A stretch of DNA of 64,000 nucleotides, taken from the NCBI RefSeq assembly GCF_000959365.1, contig NZ_CP009555.1, positions 2,790,001-2,854,000 of the forward strand, read 5' to 3'. Under the pieces are notes generated by a model. It was given only the letters and a program-made list of their open reading frames with translations. It was not told the DNA's origin and did not search any database. Position numbers and translations under genes: made by a program. This DNA is from Burkholderia oklahomensis C6786 (GTDB lineage: Bacteria; Pseudomonadota; Gammaproteobacteria; Burkholderiales; Burkholderiaceae). Positions 26,290-34,274 of this stretch are shown in pieces. The stretch's first letter is position 1. The number at the start of each line of letters is the position of its first letter.

Positions 26290-27858
26290 TCAGGCCGCGG
26301 CCGGCGCGGCGCTTTGCGCGTGCGCGGCGAGGCCGAAATCTTCGGGGAAGTGATCGAGTGCGGACAGCACCGGGTACGGCGTCATGCCGCCCATTGCGCA
26401 GAGCGAGCCCGCTGTCATCGTGTCGCACAGATCGCGCAGCAGACGCACCTGCTTTTCCGACGTGTCGCCCGCGCGGATCTTCGCGATCGTCTCGACGCCG
26501 CGCGTCGAGCCGATCCGGCACGGCGTGCACTTGCCGCACGATTCGAGCGCGCAGAAATGCATCGCGTACTCGGCGAGCTCGGCGAGGTTCGACGTGTCGT
26601 CGTGCAGCACGATGCCGCCGTGCCCGACGACGGCGCCCACCGCCGCATACGCTTCGTAATCGAGCGGGATGTCCCACTGGCTGTCGGGCAGGTACGTGCC
26701 GAGCGGGCCGCCGACTTGCGCGGCGCGCGCGGGGCGGCCGCTCGCGGTGCCGCCGCCGAAGTCGAACAGCAGCTCGCGCAGCGTGACGCCGAACGCGAGC
26801 TCGACGAGCCCGCCGCGCTTCACGTTGCCCGCGAGCTGGAACGGCAGGGTGCCGCGCGAGCGGCCCATCCCGTAGTCGCGGTAGAACGCCGCGCCGCGCG
26901 CGAAGATGATCGGCGCGGTCGCGAGCGTGATCACGTTGTTGATGACGGTCGGTTGTCCGAAGAGTCCCGCGAGCGCGGGCAGCGGCGGCTTCGCGCGCAC
27001 GACGCCGCGCTTGCCTTCGAGCGATTCGAGGAGCGCCGTTTCTTCGCCGCAGACGTAGGCGCCCGCGCCTTTCGCGACGTGCAGCTCGAACGCGTGCGCC
27101 GTGCCGAGCACGCTCGCGCCGAGCCAGCCGGCGTCGCGCGCGCGCGCGATCGCGTCGTCGAGCGTCGCGATCGCGTGCGGATATTCGCTGCGCACGTAGA
27201 CGTAGCCGATCGTCGCGCCCGTCGCGACGCCCGCGATGATCATCCCTTCGATCAGGCAGTACGGATCGCTCTCCATGATGAGGCGATCGGAGAACGTGCC
27301 GGAATCGCCTTCGTCCGCATTGCAGACGACGTACTTCTGCGCGGCCGCGGCCTCGCGCACGGTCCGCCACTTGATGCCCGCCGGAAATGCTGCGCCGCCG
27401 CGTCCGCGCAGGCCCGATTCGACGAGCGTCTCGCATGCGGCCGCGCCGTCGAGCGCGAGCGCGTTCTTCAGACCTTCGAGGCCGCCGTGCGCGACGTAGT
27501 CGTCGATCGACATCGGATCGGTGATGCCGATCCGCGCGAACGTGAGCCGCTGCTGGCGCTTCAGATAAGGGATCTCGTCGACGATTCCGACGCACGCCGG
27601 GTGTTCGCCGCCGTCGAGCCAGCCGGCGTCGAAGAGCGCGGGGACATCGGCCGCCGACAGGTTCGCGTAGCCGACGCGGCCCGCCGCGGTGCCGACCTCG
27701 ACGAGCGGTTCGAGCCACAGCAGCCCGCGCGAGCCGTTGCGCACGAGCTCGATCGCGACGCCGCGCCGGGCCGCCTCGGCCTCGATCGCGCGCGCGAGCG
27801 CGTCGGCACCGACCGCGAGCGCCGCGGAATCGCGCGGCACATGGATGCGCGTGCTCAT
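26290..27858 (-). CDS. fdsB: FdsB, NAD-linked formate dehydrogenase flavin (diaphorase) subunit
   Basis: This 522-residue subunit passes electrons from the FdsA clusters to NAD+. An N-terminal thioredoxin-like domain is followed by a NuoF-like domain with the FMN/NAD loop GLRGRGGAAFPAGIKW near residue 150 and the [4Fe-4S] motif ESCGKCTPCRIGSTRG near residue 430. The start codon overlaps the fdsG stop (ATGA), a sign of translational coupling. Length agrees with FdsB of Cupriavidus and Rhodobacter (about 500-520). Confidence 0.95.
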   Translation of the reverse strand: MSTRIHVPRDSAALAVGADALARAIEAEAARRGVAIELVRNGSRGLLWLEPLVEVGTAAGRVGYANLSAADVPALFDAGWLDGGEHPACVGIVDEIPYLKRQQRLTFARIGITDPMSIDDYVAHGGLEGLKNALALDGAAACETLVESGLRGRGGAAFPAGIKWRTVREAAAAQKYVVCNADEGDSGTFSDRLIMESDPYCLIEGMIIAGVATGATIGYVYVRSEYPHAIATLDDAIARARDAGWLGASVLGTAHAFELHVAKGAGAYVCGEETALLESLEGKRGVVRAKPPLPALAGLFGQPTVINNVITLATAPIIFARGAAFYRDYGMGRSRGTLPFQLAGNVKRGGLVELAFGVTLRELLFDFGGGTASGRPARAAQVGGPLGTYLPDSQWDIPLDYEAYAAVGAVVGHGGIVLHDDTSNLAELAEYAMHFCALESCGKCTPCRIGSTRGVETIAKIRAGDTSEKQVRLLRDLCDTMTAGSLCAMGGMTPYPVLSALDHFPEDFGLAAHAQSAAPAAA

Positions 27859-28319
27859 GCGGACTCCTTTGCGTGCACGGCCGCGTCGAGGAGCGCGTCG
27901 AAGCGCTCGGCGGTCATCTTCGCGTGCAGTTCGTCGTTGATCGTGAGCGACGGCGACTGCGCGCAGAGGCCCAGGCAATAGACCGATTCGAGCGCGACTT
28001 CGCCGCCGTGCTCGCCGTCGATCCGGCAGCCGGCGCGCGCCTGCGCGTGCGCGACGAGCGCCTCGCCGCCCATGCTGCGGCACGCTTCCGCGCGGCAGAG
28101 CCGGATCGTCACGCGTGCGGGCGGTGCGGTGCGGAAGTGGTGGTAGTAGGTCAGCACGCCGTGGACTTCGGCCCGCGACAGATTGAGCGCCTTCGCGAGC
28201 GGCTCGACGCATGCGGACGGCACGTAGCCCGCTTCGTCCTGAATCGCGTGCAGGATCGCGACGAGCGATCTGCCGGGCAGCGCGTGCGCGCGCACGAGCG
28301 TGTCGGTATTGGGGGACAT
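27855..28319 (-). CDS. fdsG: FdsG, NAD-linked formate dehydrogenase gamma (2Fe-2S) subunit
   Basis: This 154-residue thioredoxin-like ferredoxin corresponds to NuoE and carries one [2Fe-2S] cluster. The four ligands are in RLCRAEACRSMGG (C-x4-C) and VYCLGLC (C-x3-C). It is the first gene of the fdsGBAD operon. The start at 28319 is chosen because GGAGGAGG lies 5-9 nt upstream; an in-frame ATG 14 codons earlier has no such site. The promoter lies in the 130-bp AT-rich region shared with the divergent regulator. Confidence 0.94.
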   Translation of the reverse strand: MSPNTDTLVRAHALPGRSLVAILHAIQDEAGYVPSACVEPLAKALNLSRAEVHGVLTYYHHFRTAPPARVTIRLCRAEACRSMGGEALVAHAQARAGCRIDGEHGGEVALESVYCLGLCAQSPSLTINDELHAKMTAERFDALLDAAVHAKESA

Positions 28320-28449
28320 CCGGTTGCCTCCTCCGAAGTCATATATGCGCTTTTTGTTCATATGGAGCGCAAATCGACTCTAGCATATTGATGTGGGTCA
28401 ACGATAAATCGATAGAATGATGGTCGCAATAGGAAATGGGATTGCATAA
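28320..28449. promoter_or_regulatory. Divergent promoter region of fdsGBAD and its regulator
   Basis: The 130-bp gap is markedly AT-richer than its surroundings. It contains an inverted repeat TGCGCT (28346-28351) and AGCGCA (28366-28371), with arm centres 20 bp apart, about two helical turns. That is a plausible binding site for the divergent ModE/LysR-type regulator; it lies in the fdsG leader near its expected promoter. The assignment is inferred from position only. Confidence 0.5.
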
Positions 28450-29556
28450 ATGATTCGAGTCGAATGCGACGCGCATTTGATCGTGCGCGACAACGACGGC
28501 CGCACGGCGAGCCTGACCGACGTCGCCCCGCTCCTCGAGCTCGTCGCGGCGACGGGCAGCATCGCGCAGGCGGCCGAGGCGAAAGGGCTGTCGTACCGGC
28601 ACGCGTGGGGGCTGCTGCGCGCGTTGGAGGCGTGCGTCGGCGGCGCGCTGATCGAGACCGTGCGCGGCAAGGGCTCGTCGCTGTCCGAGCTCGGACAGGC
28701 GGTCGTCGACGCGCAGCGGCTGGCGGGCGAGCGCCTCGACGGCAACCTGCGCGCGCTCGCGGCGGAGGTCGCGAGCGGCCTCAACCGGCGGCTCGCGCGG
28801 CATGCGGGCGCGCTGCGGATCCACGCGTCGCACGGCTATGCGGTCGCGGCGCTCGTGTCCGCGCTCGTCGACGCCGGCTCGCCCGTCGACATCAAGTACC
28901 GCGAAAGCGTCGAGGCGATGCGCTCGCTCGCGGGCGGCGAATGCGATCTGGCGGGCTTTCATCTGCCGCGCGGCGCGTTTCGCGCACACTGTGCGCAGAT
29001 CTACCGGCCATGGCTCGACGACGCCGATCACGTGCTGATCCACCTGACGCGCCGCAAGCAGGGCCTCTTCGTGCCGCGCGGCAACCCGAAGGGGGTCGCG
29101 GGGCTCGCCGACCTGGCGCGCGGCGACATCCGCTTCGTCAACCGGCAGCCGGGCTCCGGCACGCGGATGCTGCTCGATCTCGCGCTGCGCGAGATCGGCG
29201 TCGATCCGGAGCGGATCGACGGCTACGCGTCGACGGAACTGACGCATTCGGCGATCGCCGCGTTCGTCGCGAGCGGGATGGCCGATCTCGGCTTCGGCGT
29301 CGAGCCTGCCGCGCGCCACTTCGGGCTCGACTTCATTCCGGTTGTCGACGAGGACTATTACTTCGCATGCGAGCGTTCGCGGCTCGGCGACGCACCGCTC
29401 GCGGGCGCGCTCGCGCTGCTGCGCGACGACGGCTATCGCGCCGCCGTCGCACGGCTCGACGGCTACGATCCGTGCGCGTGCGGCACGCTCGTCGACGTGC
29501 CGGCGGGCCTCGCTGGCACGGCGGGTGACGCGCGCGCGGACGGTCATCAACGGTAA
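28450..29556 (+). CDS. ModE-type HTH regulator with periplasmic-binding-like sensor domain (FdsR-like)
   Basis: This 368-residue protein combines an N-terminal LysR/ModE-type winged helix (residues about 20-115, with SIAQAAEAKGLSYRHAWGLL) and a C-terminal domain of the periplasmic-binding PF12727 type. The latter shows LFVPRGNPKGVAGLADLARGD (about 205-225) and NRQPGSGTRMLLD (about 233-245), which in related proteins bind small oxyanions or cofactor-linked ligands. It is divergent from the formate dehydrogenase operon and probably controls it. A formate- or molybdate-responsive role is inferred from position. The C-terminal tail after residue 340 is Cys- and Ala-rich and unconserved. Confidence 0.82.
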   Translation: MIRVECDAHLIVRDNDGRTASLTDVAPLLELVAATGSIAQAAEAKGLSYRHAWGLLRALEACVGGALIETVRGKGSSLSELGQAVVDAQRLAGERLDGNLRALAAEVASGLNRRLARHAGALRIHASHGYAVAALVSALVDAGSPVDIKYRESVEAMRSLAGGECDLAGFHLPRGAFRAHCAQIYRPWLDDADHVLIHLTRRKQGLFVPRGNPKGVAGLADLARGDIRFVNRQPGSGTRMLLDLALREIGVDPERIDGYASTELTHSAIAAFVASGMADLGFGVEPAARHFGLDFIPVVDEDYYFACERSRLGDAPLAGALALLRDDGYRAAVARLDGYDPCACGTLVDVPAGLAGTAGDARADGHQR

Positions 29557-29657
29557 CGAAGCGGGCATGCGGGCGGTGCTGCAAGGCGTGCGCAATTGCG
29601 TTACGCTAGCCGCTTCCTTTCGTATGAGCCAAAGCGCCGCACCGGCGTTCGACATCG

Positions 29658-29921
29658 ATGAAGCTCCTGACCCATCTCGCCGTCGCGTCCGCGGTCGCGG
29701 GCGCGCTCACCGCGGCCGCGACGGTCGCGTTCGCGCAGAACTCGCCCGGCGTGCCGGGCGGCATCCTGAACGAGCAGTTCCGGCTGAACGAGCATCCGCA
29801 GATGCCGTTCGCCGCGTCGGCGCCGTCGAAGAAATATCAGACCGGCAAGAAGTCGGATCTGCGCCGGAAGGGCGACCTGGGCGATCCGAGCGGCTGCAAC
29901 CTGAAGTGCCCGATGGACTGA
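29658..29921 (+). CDS. Small exported protein of unknown function
   Basis: This 87-residue protein has a clear signal peptide (basic start, hydrophobic core, cleavage after AFA near residue 26). The mature part is about 61 residues, basic in the middle (KKYQTGKKSDLRRKGD), and ends with GCNLKCPMD, two cysteines four apart that could form a small disulfide loop or bind metal. No family is recognised. It lies on the same strand 101 bp after the fds regulator and has its own likely start. Good codon bias and the signal peptide make it a credible gene. Confidence 0.7.
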   Translation: MKLLTHLAVASAVAGALTAAATVAFAQNSPGVPGGILNEQFRLNEHPQMPFAASAPSKKYQTGKKSDLRRKGDLGDPSGCNLKCPMD

Positions 29922-30111
29922 CGGCGTTCTGGCGTAGCGCCGCATGAAGCGGTCGCGCGAGAGGCGGTCGAGAGGCGGCCGGCCGCGCATGCGTCCGGCA
30001 GGTTCGCGCACGATGCGGCGCATGAAGCTGCCGGTCGAACAACACGAGCGAACACGAACGCTGCAGGCGGCTGCGGCTGACACATGTTGCCGGCGTGTCG
30101 CCGGCATGACG

Positions 30112-30756
30112 TCACGCGGCCGTCGAAGGCGGCTGCGCGCCCGGCCATGCATGGCCGATCGACGACGGGGAACCCGAGAAGTCCGCGCAGCGCTGCAGCC
30201 GATAGACGGCCGCGGGCGGCACGTTCGCCCACGCGATGCCGATGCGCTCCGCGCGAATGCCGATCGCCGCGAGCCGGCTGGCGGGAATCGGGCAGCGGGG
30301 CAGATAGGTGAACTGATAGAACGCGCCGCCCGGGCCGAGATGCATCGCGAACGCGCCATGCACGATCGCCACCGCCTGCTCGACGGGCATCGCGACGAGC
30401 GGCAGTCCGCTGACGATGGCGCTTGCGCGCGCATCGCCGAACAGGCCGCGCGTGATGCCGAGCTCGGCCGCATCCATGTTCATCACCCGCAGATCGGGAA
30501 AACGGCGACGCAGCGTCGCGGCGAACGCCGGATCGGCTTCGACGAGCACGAGCCGATCCGAGGCGACGCCGCGCGACAGCAGCTCGCGCGTAAAGACGCC
30601 CGTGCCTGCGCCGAGCTCGATCACGAGCGCGCTTTCGCTTGGAATCTGGGCGGTCATCAGCGTGGCGAGCGCGGGGCCGGACGGCGCAAGTGCGCCGACC
30701 TGGCGGGGATTGCGCAGCCAAGCTCGCAGGAAGAGCGTGAGCTCGGGGATTCGCAT
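30112..30756 (-). CDS. PmtA-like phospholipid N-methyltransferase family protein
   Basis: This 214-residue class I SAM-dependent methyltransferase resembles PmtA, the enzyme that methylates phosphatidylethanolamine in some proteobacteria. It has the typical N-terminal FLRAWLRNPRQVGALAPSGPALA, the SAM motif VIELGAGTGVFTREL (about 55-70), an acidic residue in LVEADPAF, and the catalytic-region stretch SGLPLVAMP. The ATG at 30756 is chosen for AGGAA upstream and the family N-terminus. No phosphatidylcholine synthase or rRNA-methylase partner is adjacent, so activity on lipid rather than another substrate is an inference. Confidence 0.75.
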   Translation of the reverse strand: MRIPELTLFLRAWLRNPRQVGALAPSGPALATLMTAQIPSESALVIELGAGTGVFTRELLSRGVASDRLVLVEADPAFAATLRRRFPDLRVMNMDAAELGITRGLFGDARASAIVSGLPLVAMPVEQAVAIVHGAFAMHLGPGGAFYQFTYLPRCPIPASRLAAIGIRAERIGIAWANVPPAAVYRLQRCADFSGSPSSIGHAWPGAQPPSTAA

Positions 30757-31043
30757 GGTCCGTTCCTGGCAATAAGTAAGCGGCAAGCGGGAAGCGGCGA
30801 CGGTCCGACGAAATCAGATCCGGCTCCGCGACCGGCAAGCTAGCCTGCCACGATAAAAAACGAAGGCCATCATGTATTACCCGCTGTGTTGCGCTCGCGC
30901 ATGTGGCGATGCCGGGATGAAGCAGGGGCGGCGCGGCCGATCGGGTGACGGCGGGAGCCGGCGCTGCCGGCGGAAGCGCGCGCGTGATGCGCCGCTTGCG
31001 CCGTGCTTTTATTGCCCGGCGGCACGGCGCGAAATTGCCATGA

Positions 31044-31076
31044 GAAAAAGAAAAGCCCTTGAATAACAAGGGCTTT
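31044..31076 (-). terminator. Terminator of ssrA
   Basis: On the minus strand AAAGCCCTTG and CAAGGGCTTT pair across a five-base loop and are followed by TTTTCTTTTT. It starts about 12 nt beyond the encoded CCA end of tmRNA. Confidence 0.9.
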
Positions 31077-31086
31077 GGGGTATTCG

Positions 31087-31456
31087 TGGTGGAGGCGGCG
31101 GGAATCGAACCCGCGTCCAGAAGCGGTCCACGACCAGTTCTACATGTTTAGTTCTGTCATTTGATTTAACCGTAGCGTCGCGGACGAACACGCTCCGTTA
31201 CGGCGATTCACTAGGTTTTCGACCCGGCCGTCGTGACGCCGGCAAGGCTTAACTGACGTATATGACCTCTGTCGGTATTGCTACCGGTCTTGCGACACTA
31301 GCCCGTCAGTGAACTAGGCAGAGGACGGCGGCCCTTAGGCTGCCAGTGCGAACGTATCGTCGTTTGCAGTTACGTTTTTCCCATTGATTAACGAGGTGAC
31401 GGGTCCTCGACATGCCCTAGCCGCTTCACAACCCCTGTCGAAACCAGGTCGCCCCC
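31087..31456 (-). ncRNA. ssrA: tmRNA (ssrA)
   Basis: This one-piece tmRNA of about 370 nt rescues stalled ribosomes by trans-translation. The 5' end GGGGGCG pairs with CGCCTCC before the encoded ACCA 3' end, forming the tRNA-like acceptor stem. The T-arm GCGGGTTCGATTCCCGC is intact. The mRNA-like part encodes the tag ANDDTFALAA followed by TAA, the typical betaproteobacterial tag. It starts 6 nt after the gph stop codon on the same strand, and its promoter overlaps the end of gph. Confidence 0.97.
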
Positions 31457-31462
31457 AGCGGA

Positions 31463-32188
31463 TCAGACATTATAGCGCAACACGCGCAACAGTCGCAGCA
31501 GCTCGCCCGTCGTCTCGACGAGATGATGCGCGCGCCAGTCGACGGGCGCGGCGCCGTCGCCGCAATAGCCGTACGCGGCCGCCACCGTCGGCATGCCGGC
31601 TGCGCTGCCCGCCTGGATGTCGCGCAGGTCGTCGCCGACGTAGGCGATCCGCGCGGGCTTGAGCGACAGCCGCTCTGCCGCATACAGGAGCGGCGCCGGA
31701 TGGGGCTTCGGATGCGACGCCGTGTCGCCGCTGACGACGCATGCGGCGCGTCCGGCAAGGCCGAGCAGCGCGACGAGCGGATCGGTGAACCGCGCGGCCT
31801 TGTTGGTCACGATGCCCCAGCGCACGCCGCGCGCGTCGAGCTCGTCGAGAAGCGCGCCGATGCCCGGAAAGAGCGTCGTGTGCACGCACAGGTCGGCCGC
31901 GTAGTTCGCGAGGAATTCGTCACGCAGCGCATCGTATTCCGCGTCCGCCGGCGCGATGCCGAAGGCGCCGCCGATCAGGCCGCGGGCGCCCGCCGACGCG
32001 AGCGGGCGCAGCGTGTCGAGCGGCGTTTCGGCGATGCCGCGCGTGCGCTGCATCTTGTTGACCGCGGCCGCGAGGTCGGGGGCGGTGTCGGCGAGCGTGC
32101 CGTCGAGATCGAACAGCACGGCGTCGCACGCGTCGAGATGCAGCTCGTCGGACGGCGGGGCGGCGAAGGAGGGCGAGGAAAAGCTCAT
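31463..32188 (-). CDS. gph: Gph, phosphoglycolate phosphatase
   Basis: This 241-residue HAD-superfamily enzyme dephosphorylates 2-phosphoglycolate, a by-product of DNA repair and glycolate metabolism. HAD motif I is VLFDLDGTLADT (nucleophile Asp near residue 27), motif II VTNKA near residue 131, motif III/IV HPKPHPAPLLYA and YVGDDLRDIQAG. It is the second gene of a ubiG-gph unit, 25 bp after ubiG, a common proteobacterial pairing. Its last codons (TAT AAT GTC TGA) also form the -10 box of the tmRNA gene. Confidence 0.94.
   Translation of the reverse strand: MSFSSPSFAAPPSDELHLDACDAVLFDLDGTLADTAPDLAAAVNKMQRTRGIAETPLDTLRPLASAGARGLIGGAFGIAPADAEYDALRDEFLANYAADLCVHTTLFPGIGALLDELDARGVRWGIVTNKAARFTDPLVALLGLAGRAACVVSGDTASHPKPHPAPLLYAAERLSLKPARIAYVGDDLRDIQAGSAAGMPTVAAAYGYCGDGAAPVDWRAHHLVETTGELLRLLRVLRYNV
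31469..31474 (-). promoter_or_regulatory. ssrA promoter -10 box inside gph
   Basis: The minus-strand sequence TATAAT is a perfect -10 element. It lies 12 nt before the mature tmRNA 5' end, which suggests a short leader removed by RNase P. A weak -35 (TGCGAC) stands 17 bp upstream. The box encodes the Tyr-Asn of the final RYNV residues of Gph. Confidence 0.75.
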
Positions 32189-32213
32189 GGGCGCGATCGG
32201 AACGGATGGCGGG

Positions 32214-32912
32214 TCATGCGCTGCGGCGGCACGCGACGAGGTAGTTGACGTCGGTGTCGTTCGACAGCGCGAAGCGCTTCGCGAGCGGATGATAGGTGAT
32301 GCCCTTGATCTCGGCGATCTGCAGGTCGGTCGCGCGCACGAAGCGGGCGAGCTCGGACGGACGGATGAAGCGCGCGTAGTCGTGCGTGCCCTTCGGCAGC
32401 ATCTGCGCGACGTACTCGGCGCCGATCACGGCGAGCAGGTACGACTTCAGGTTGCGGTTCAGCGTCGAGAAGAACACCCAGCCGCCCGGCTTCACGAGCG
32501 TCGAGCACGCGGCGACGACATTCGCGGGCGACGGCACGTGCTCGAGCATCTCCATGCACGTTACGACGTCGTATGCGCCCGGCTCGCGCGCGGCGAGCGC
32601 TTCGGCCGCGATCGCCTCGTAGTCGACGGTGACGCCGCTCTCGAGGCTGTGCAGATCGGCGACGCCGAGCGCTTCCGTCGCGAGGTCGATGCCCTTGACC
32701 TGCGCGCCGAGCGACGCCATCGATTCCGATAGGATGCCGCCGCCGCAGCCGATGTCGACGACGCGCTTGCCGGGCAGATGCGCGTGCGCGTCGATCCAGT
32801 TCAGGCGCACCGGATTGAGGTCGTGCAAAGGCTTGAATTCGGCGTTCGGATCCCACCATTTGTGAGCGAGGTCGCTGAATTTCTGAAGTTCGTGCGGATC
32901 GGCGTTCGTCAT
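32214..32912 (-). CDS. ubiG: UbiG, ubiquinone biosynthesis O-methyltransferase
   Basis: This 232-residue enzyme carries out both O-methylations in ubiquinone synthesis. Its N-terminal [22 protein letters not shown] motif [17 protein letters not shown], and post motifs [14 protein letters not shown] and [11 protein letters not shown] are all typical UbiG features. Length matches E. coli UbiG (240). The ATG at 32912 is chosen at [12 protein letters not shown], where the family starts. It is followed closely by gph and lies downstream of, but separated by a terminator from, the ompA-family gene. Confidence 0.95.
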   Translation of the reverse strand: MTNADPHELQKFSDLAHKWWDPNAEFKPLHDLNPVRLNWIDAHAHLPGKRVVDIGCGGGILSESMASLGAQVKGIDLATEALGVADLHSLESGVTVDYEAIAAEALAAREPGAYDVVTCMEMLEHVPSPANVVAACSTLVKPGGWVFFSTLNRNLKSYLLAVIGAEYVAQMLPKGTHDYARFIRPSELARFVRATDLQIAEIKGITYHPLAKRFALSNDTDVNYLVACRRSA

Positions 32913-33026
32913 GTCGGCAAGCGGATGCGGGAAAGAGGGCGGCGGCGCGCCCGTCAAGCCACGAGTATATAAGCGGGCGGGCGAGGTCGCCAGGAACGCG
33001 CTCGCGCGCGGCGGGGCGCGTCAATG

Positions 33027-33052
33027 AAAAAGCCCCGCCGAGGCGGGGCTTT
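33027..33052 (-). terminator. Terminator of the OmpA-family gene
   Basis: AAAGCCCCGC and GCGGGGCTTT pair around CGAG 27 bp after the stop codon on the minus strand, followed by further T residues. It separates this gene from ubiG-gph. Confidence 0.9.
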
Positions 33053-33078
33053 GGAAGCAGATGAGATCGATTCGCGGC

Positions 33079-33753
33079 TTACTGCGCCGGAACGGTCGTC
33101 TTCTGCACTTCCTGCGTACCGACCACTTCGACTTCCACGCGGCGGTCCGGTGCGAGGCAGGCGATGAGTTGCTTGCGGTTCTTCTGCTTGCAGGTGTTGC
33201 CCGTGACCGGATTGCGCTTGCCCTTGCCTTCCGTGTAGACCTTGTTCGCCGGGACGCCCTTGCTGACCAGGTACGACTTGACGGCTTGCGCACGGCGCAG
33301 CGACAGACGGTCGTTGTACTTGTCCGAACCGATGCGGTCGGTGTAGCCCGTGGCCACGACCACTTCGACGTTCATGCCCTGGATCTTCGCAGCCAGTTCG
33401 TCAAGCTTCTGCTTGCCGGCCGGCTTCAGGATGGCCTTGTCGAAGTCGAACAGCGTATCGGCTTGGTACGTAATCTTCTGGCTCGTGATGACCGGAGCAG
33501 CCGGTGCGACCGGGGCCGGTGCCGGTGCCTGGGCGACCAGTGCGCCGTCGCACTTCGCGTTGGCGGTGGCCGGCGTCCAGAACGCATCGCGCCAGCAGAG
33601 CTCGTTCGTGCCGTTCATCCACACCCATTCGCCCGTGCCATTCACCCAGTTGTCATTCACGGCTTGTCGCGACGCCGGCACCGACTGTGCCGAAGCGGAT
33701 GCAGCCATAACTGCGGTAGCTGCAATGAACGCGAGCTTTGAAAGTTTATTCAT
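33079..33753 (-). CDS. OmpA-family peptidoglycan-associated outer membrane protein
   Basis: This 224-residue protein has a signal peptide cut after SASA (residue 22), a short Trp-rich domain (about 23-70, with WVNGTGEWVWMNGTNELCW) and a C-terminal OmpA peptidoglycan-binding domain (about 95-215). The latter includes LFDFDKAILKP and TGYTDRIGSDKYNDRLSLRRAQAV. The usual eight-strand barrel is absent, so membrane anchoring must differ from E. coli OmpA. A loop with Cys residues (NTCKQKNRKQLIAC) sits before the final DRRVEVEVVG. A very strong ribosome site (GAGGAGA) and AT-rich leader predict high expression. Confidence 0.9.
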   Translation of the reverse strand: MNKLSKLAFIAATAVMAASASAQSVPASRQAVNDNWVNGTGEWVWMNGTNELCWRDAFWTPATANAKCDGALVAQAPAPAPVAPAAPVITSQKITYQADTLFDFDKAILKPAGKQKLDELAAKIQGMNVEVVVATGYTDRIGSDKYNDRLSLRRAQAVKSYLVSKGVPANKVYTEGKGKRNPVTGNTCKQKNRKQLIACLAPDRRVEVEVVGTQEVQKTTVPAQ

Positions 33754-34274
33754 ATTTCTCCTCTCGAAATTGAGATTACCGCAGGTTTACTGCGAGCCTG
33801 TTGACGATGACAAGTCATACATTGCTCGAAGTATAACATTGGTGCGGCACAAAAAACGCGGCACCGCTCTGTGTAGACTTCGAGCAGCGTCTAACTTTCA
33901 GTGCGTTGGCATTTTGCCATATCGTTCCCTTGCCACGAAAAAAAATCCTCCCCACCCTAAGATCGGTCTATCGATTGTGGCGCGAGTGCAACACCGCTTG
34001 CCGCATGTTTTGGAAATTGTCAAGTCCGTTGGCGGGAAATCGCAGATTTTTCGGGCTGCGAACCTTTCATTAACTGTTTTGTGTTTTTTTGTGCACGCAC
34101 TGTTCGAGTGACACGAGGCGGGCGGCGAGGCGGTCGCGCGGGTTTTGCCATTCTTATATAGAGGGGGGGCGCGTTGGGGCGGGTTGGGGCGCATGTTAGA
34201 ATCGCACGTTGCGTCGCGCGAGCGGCGCCCACGCGAAAGGCGGCCCCGTCTTCGCTCCGAAAAGATACGGATAC
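33754..34274. other. AT-rich divergent region between the ompA-family gene and gyrA
   Basis: This 521-bp stretch holds both divergent promoters and is the most AT-rich part of its neighbourhood (33780-34110). A TATACT-like element on the minus strand near 33826 could be the -10 of the outer-membrane gene. Near gyrA, TTCTTATATAGAGGGG at about 34150 contains a TATATA-type box. No protein-coding gene is evident. Confidence 0.5.
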
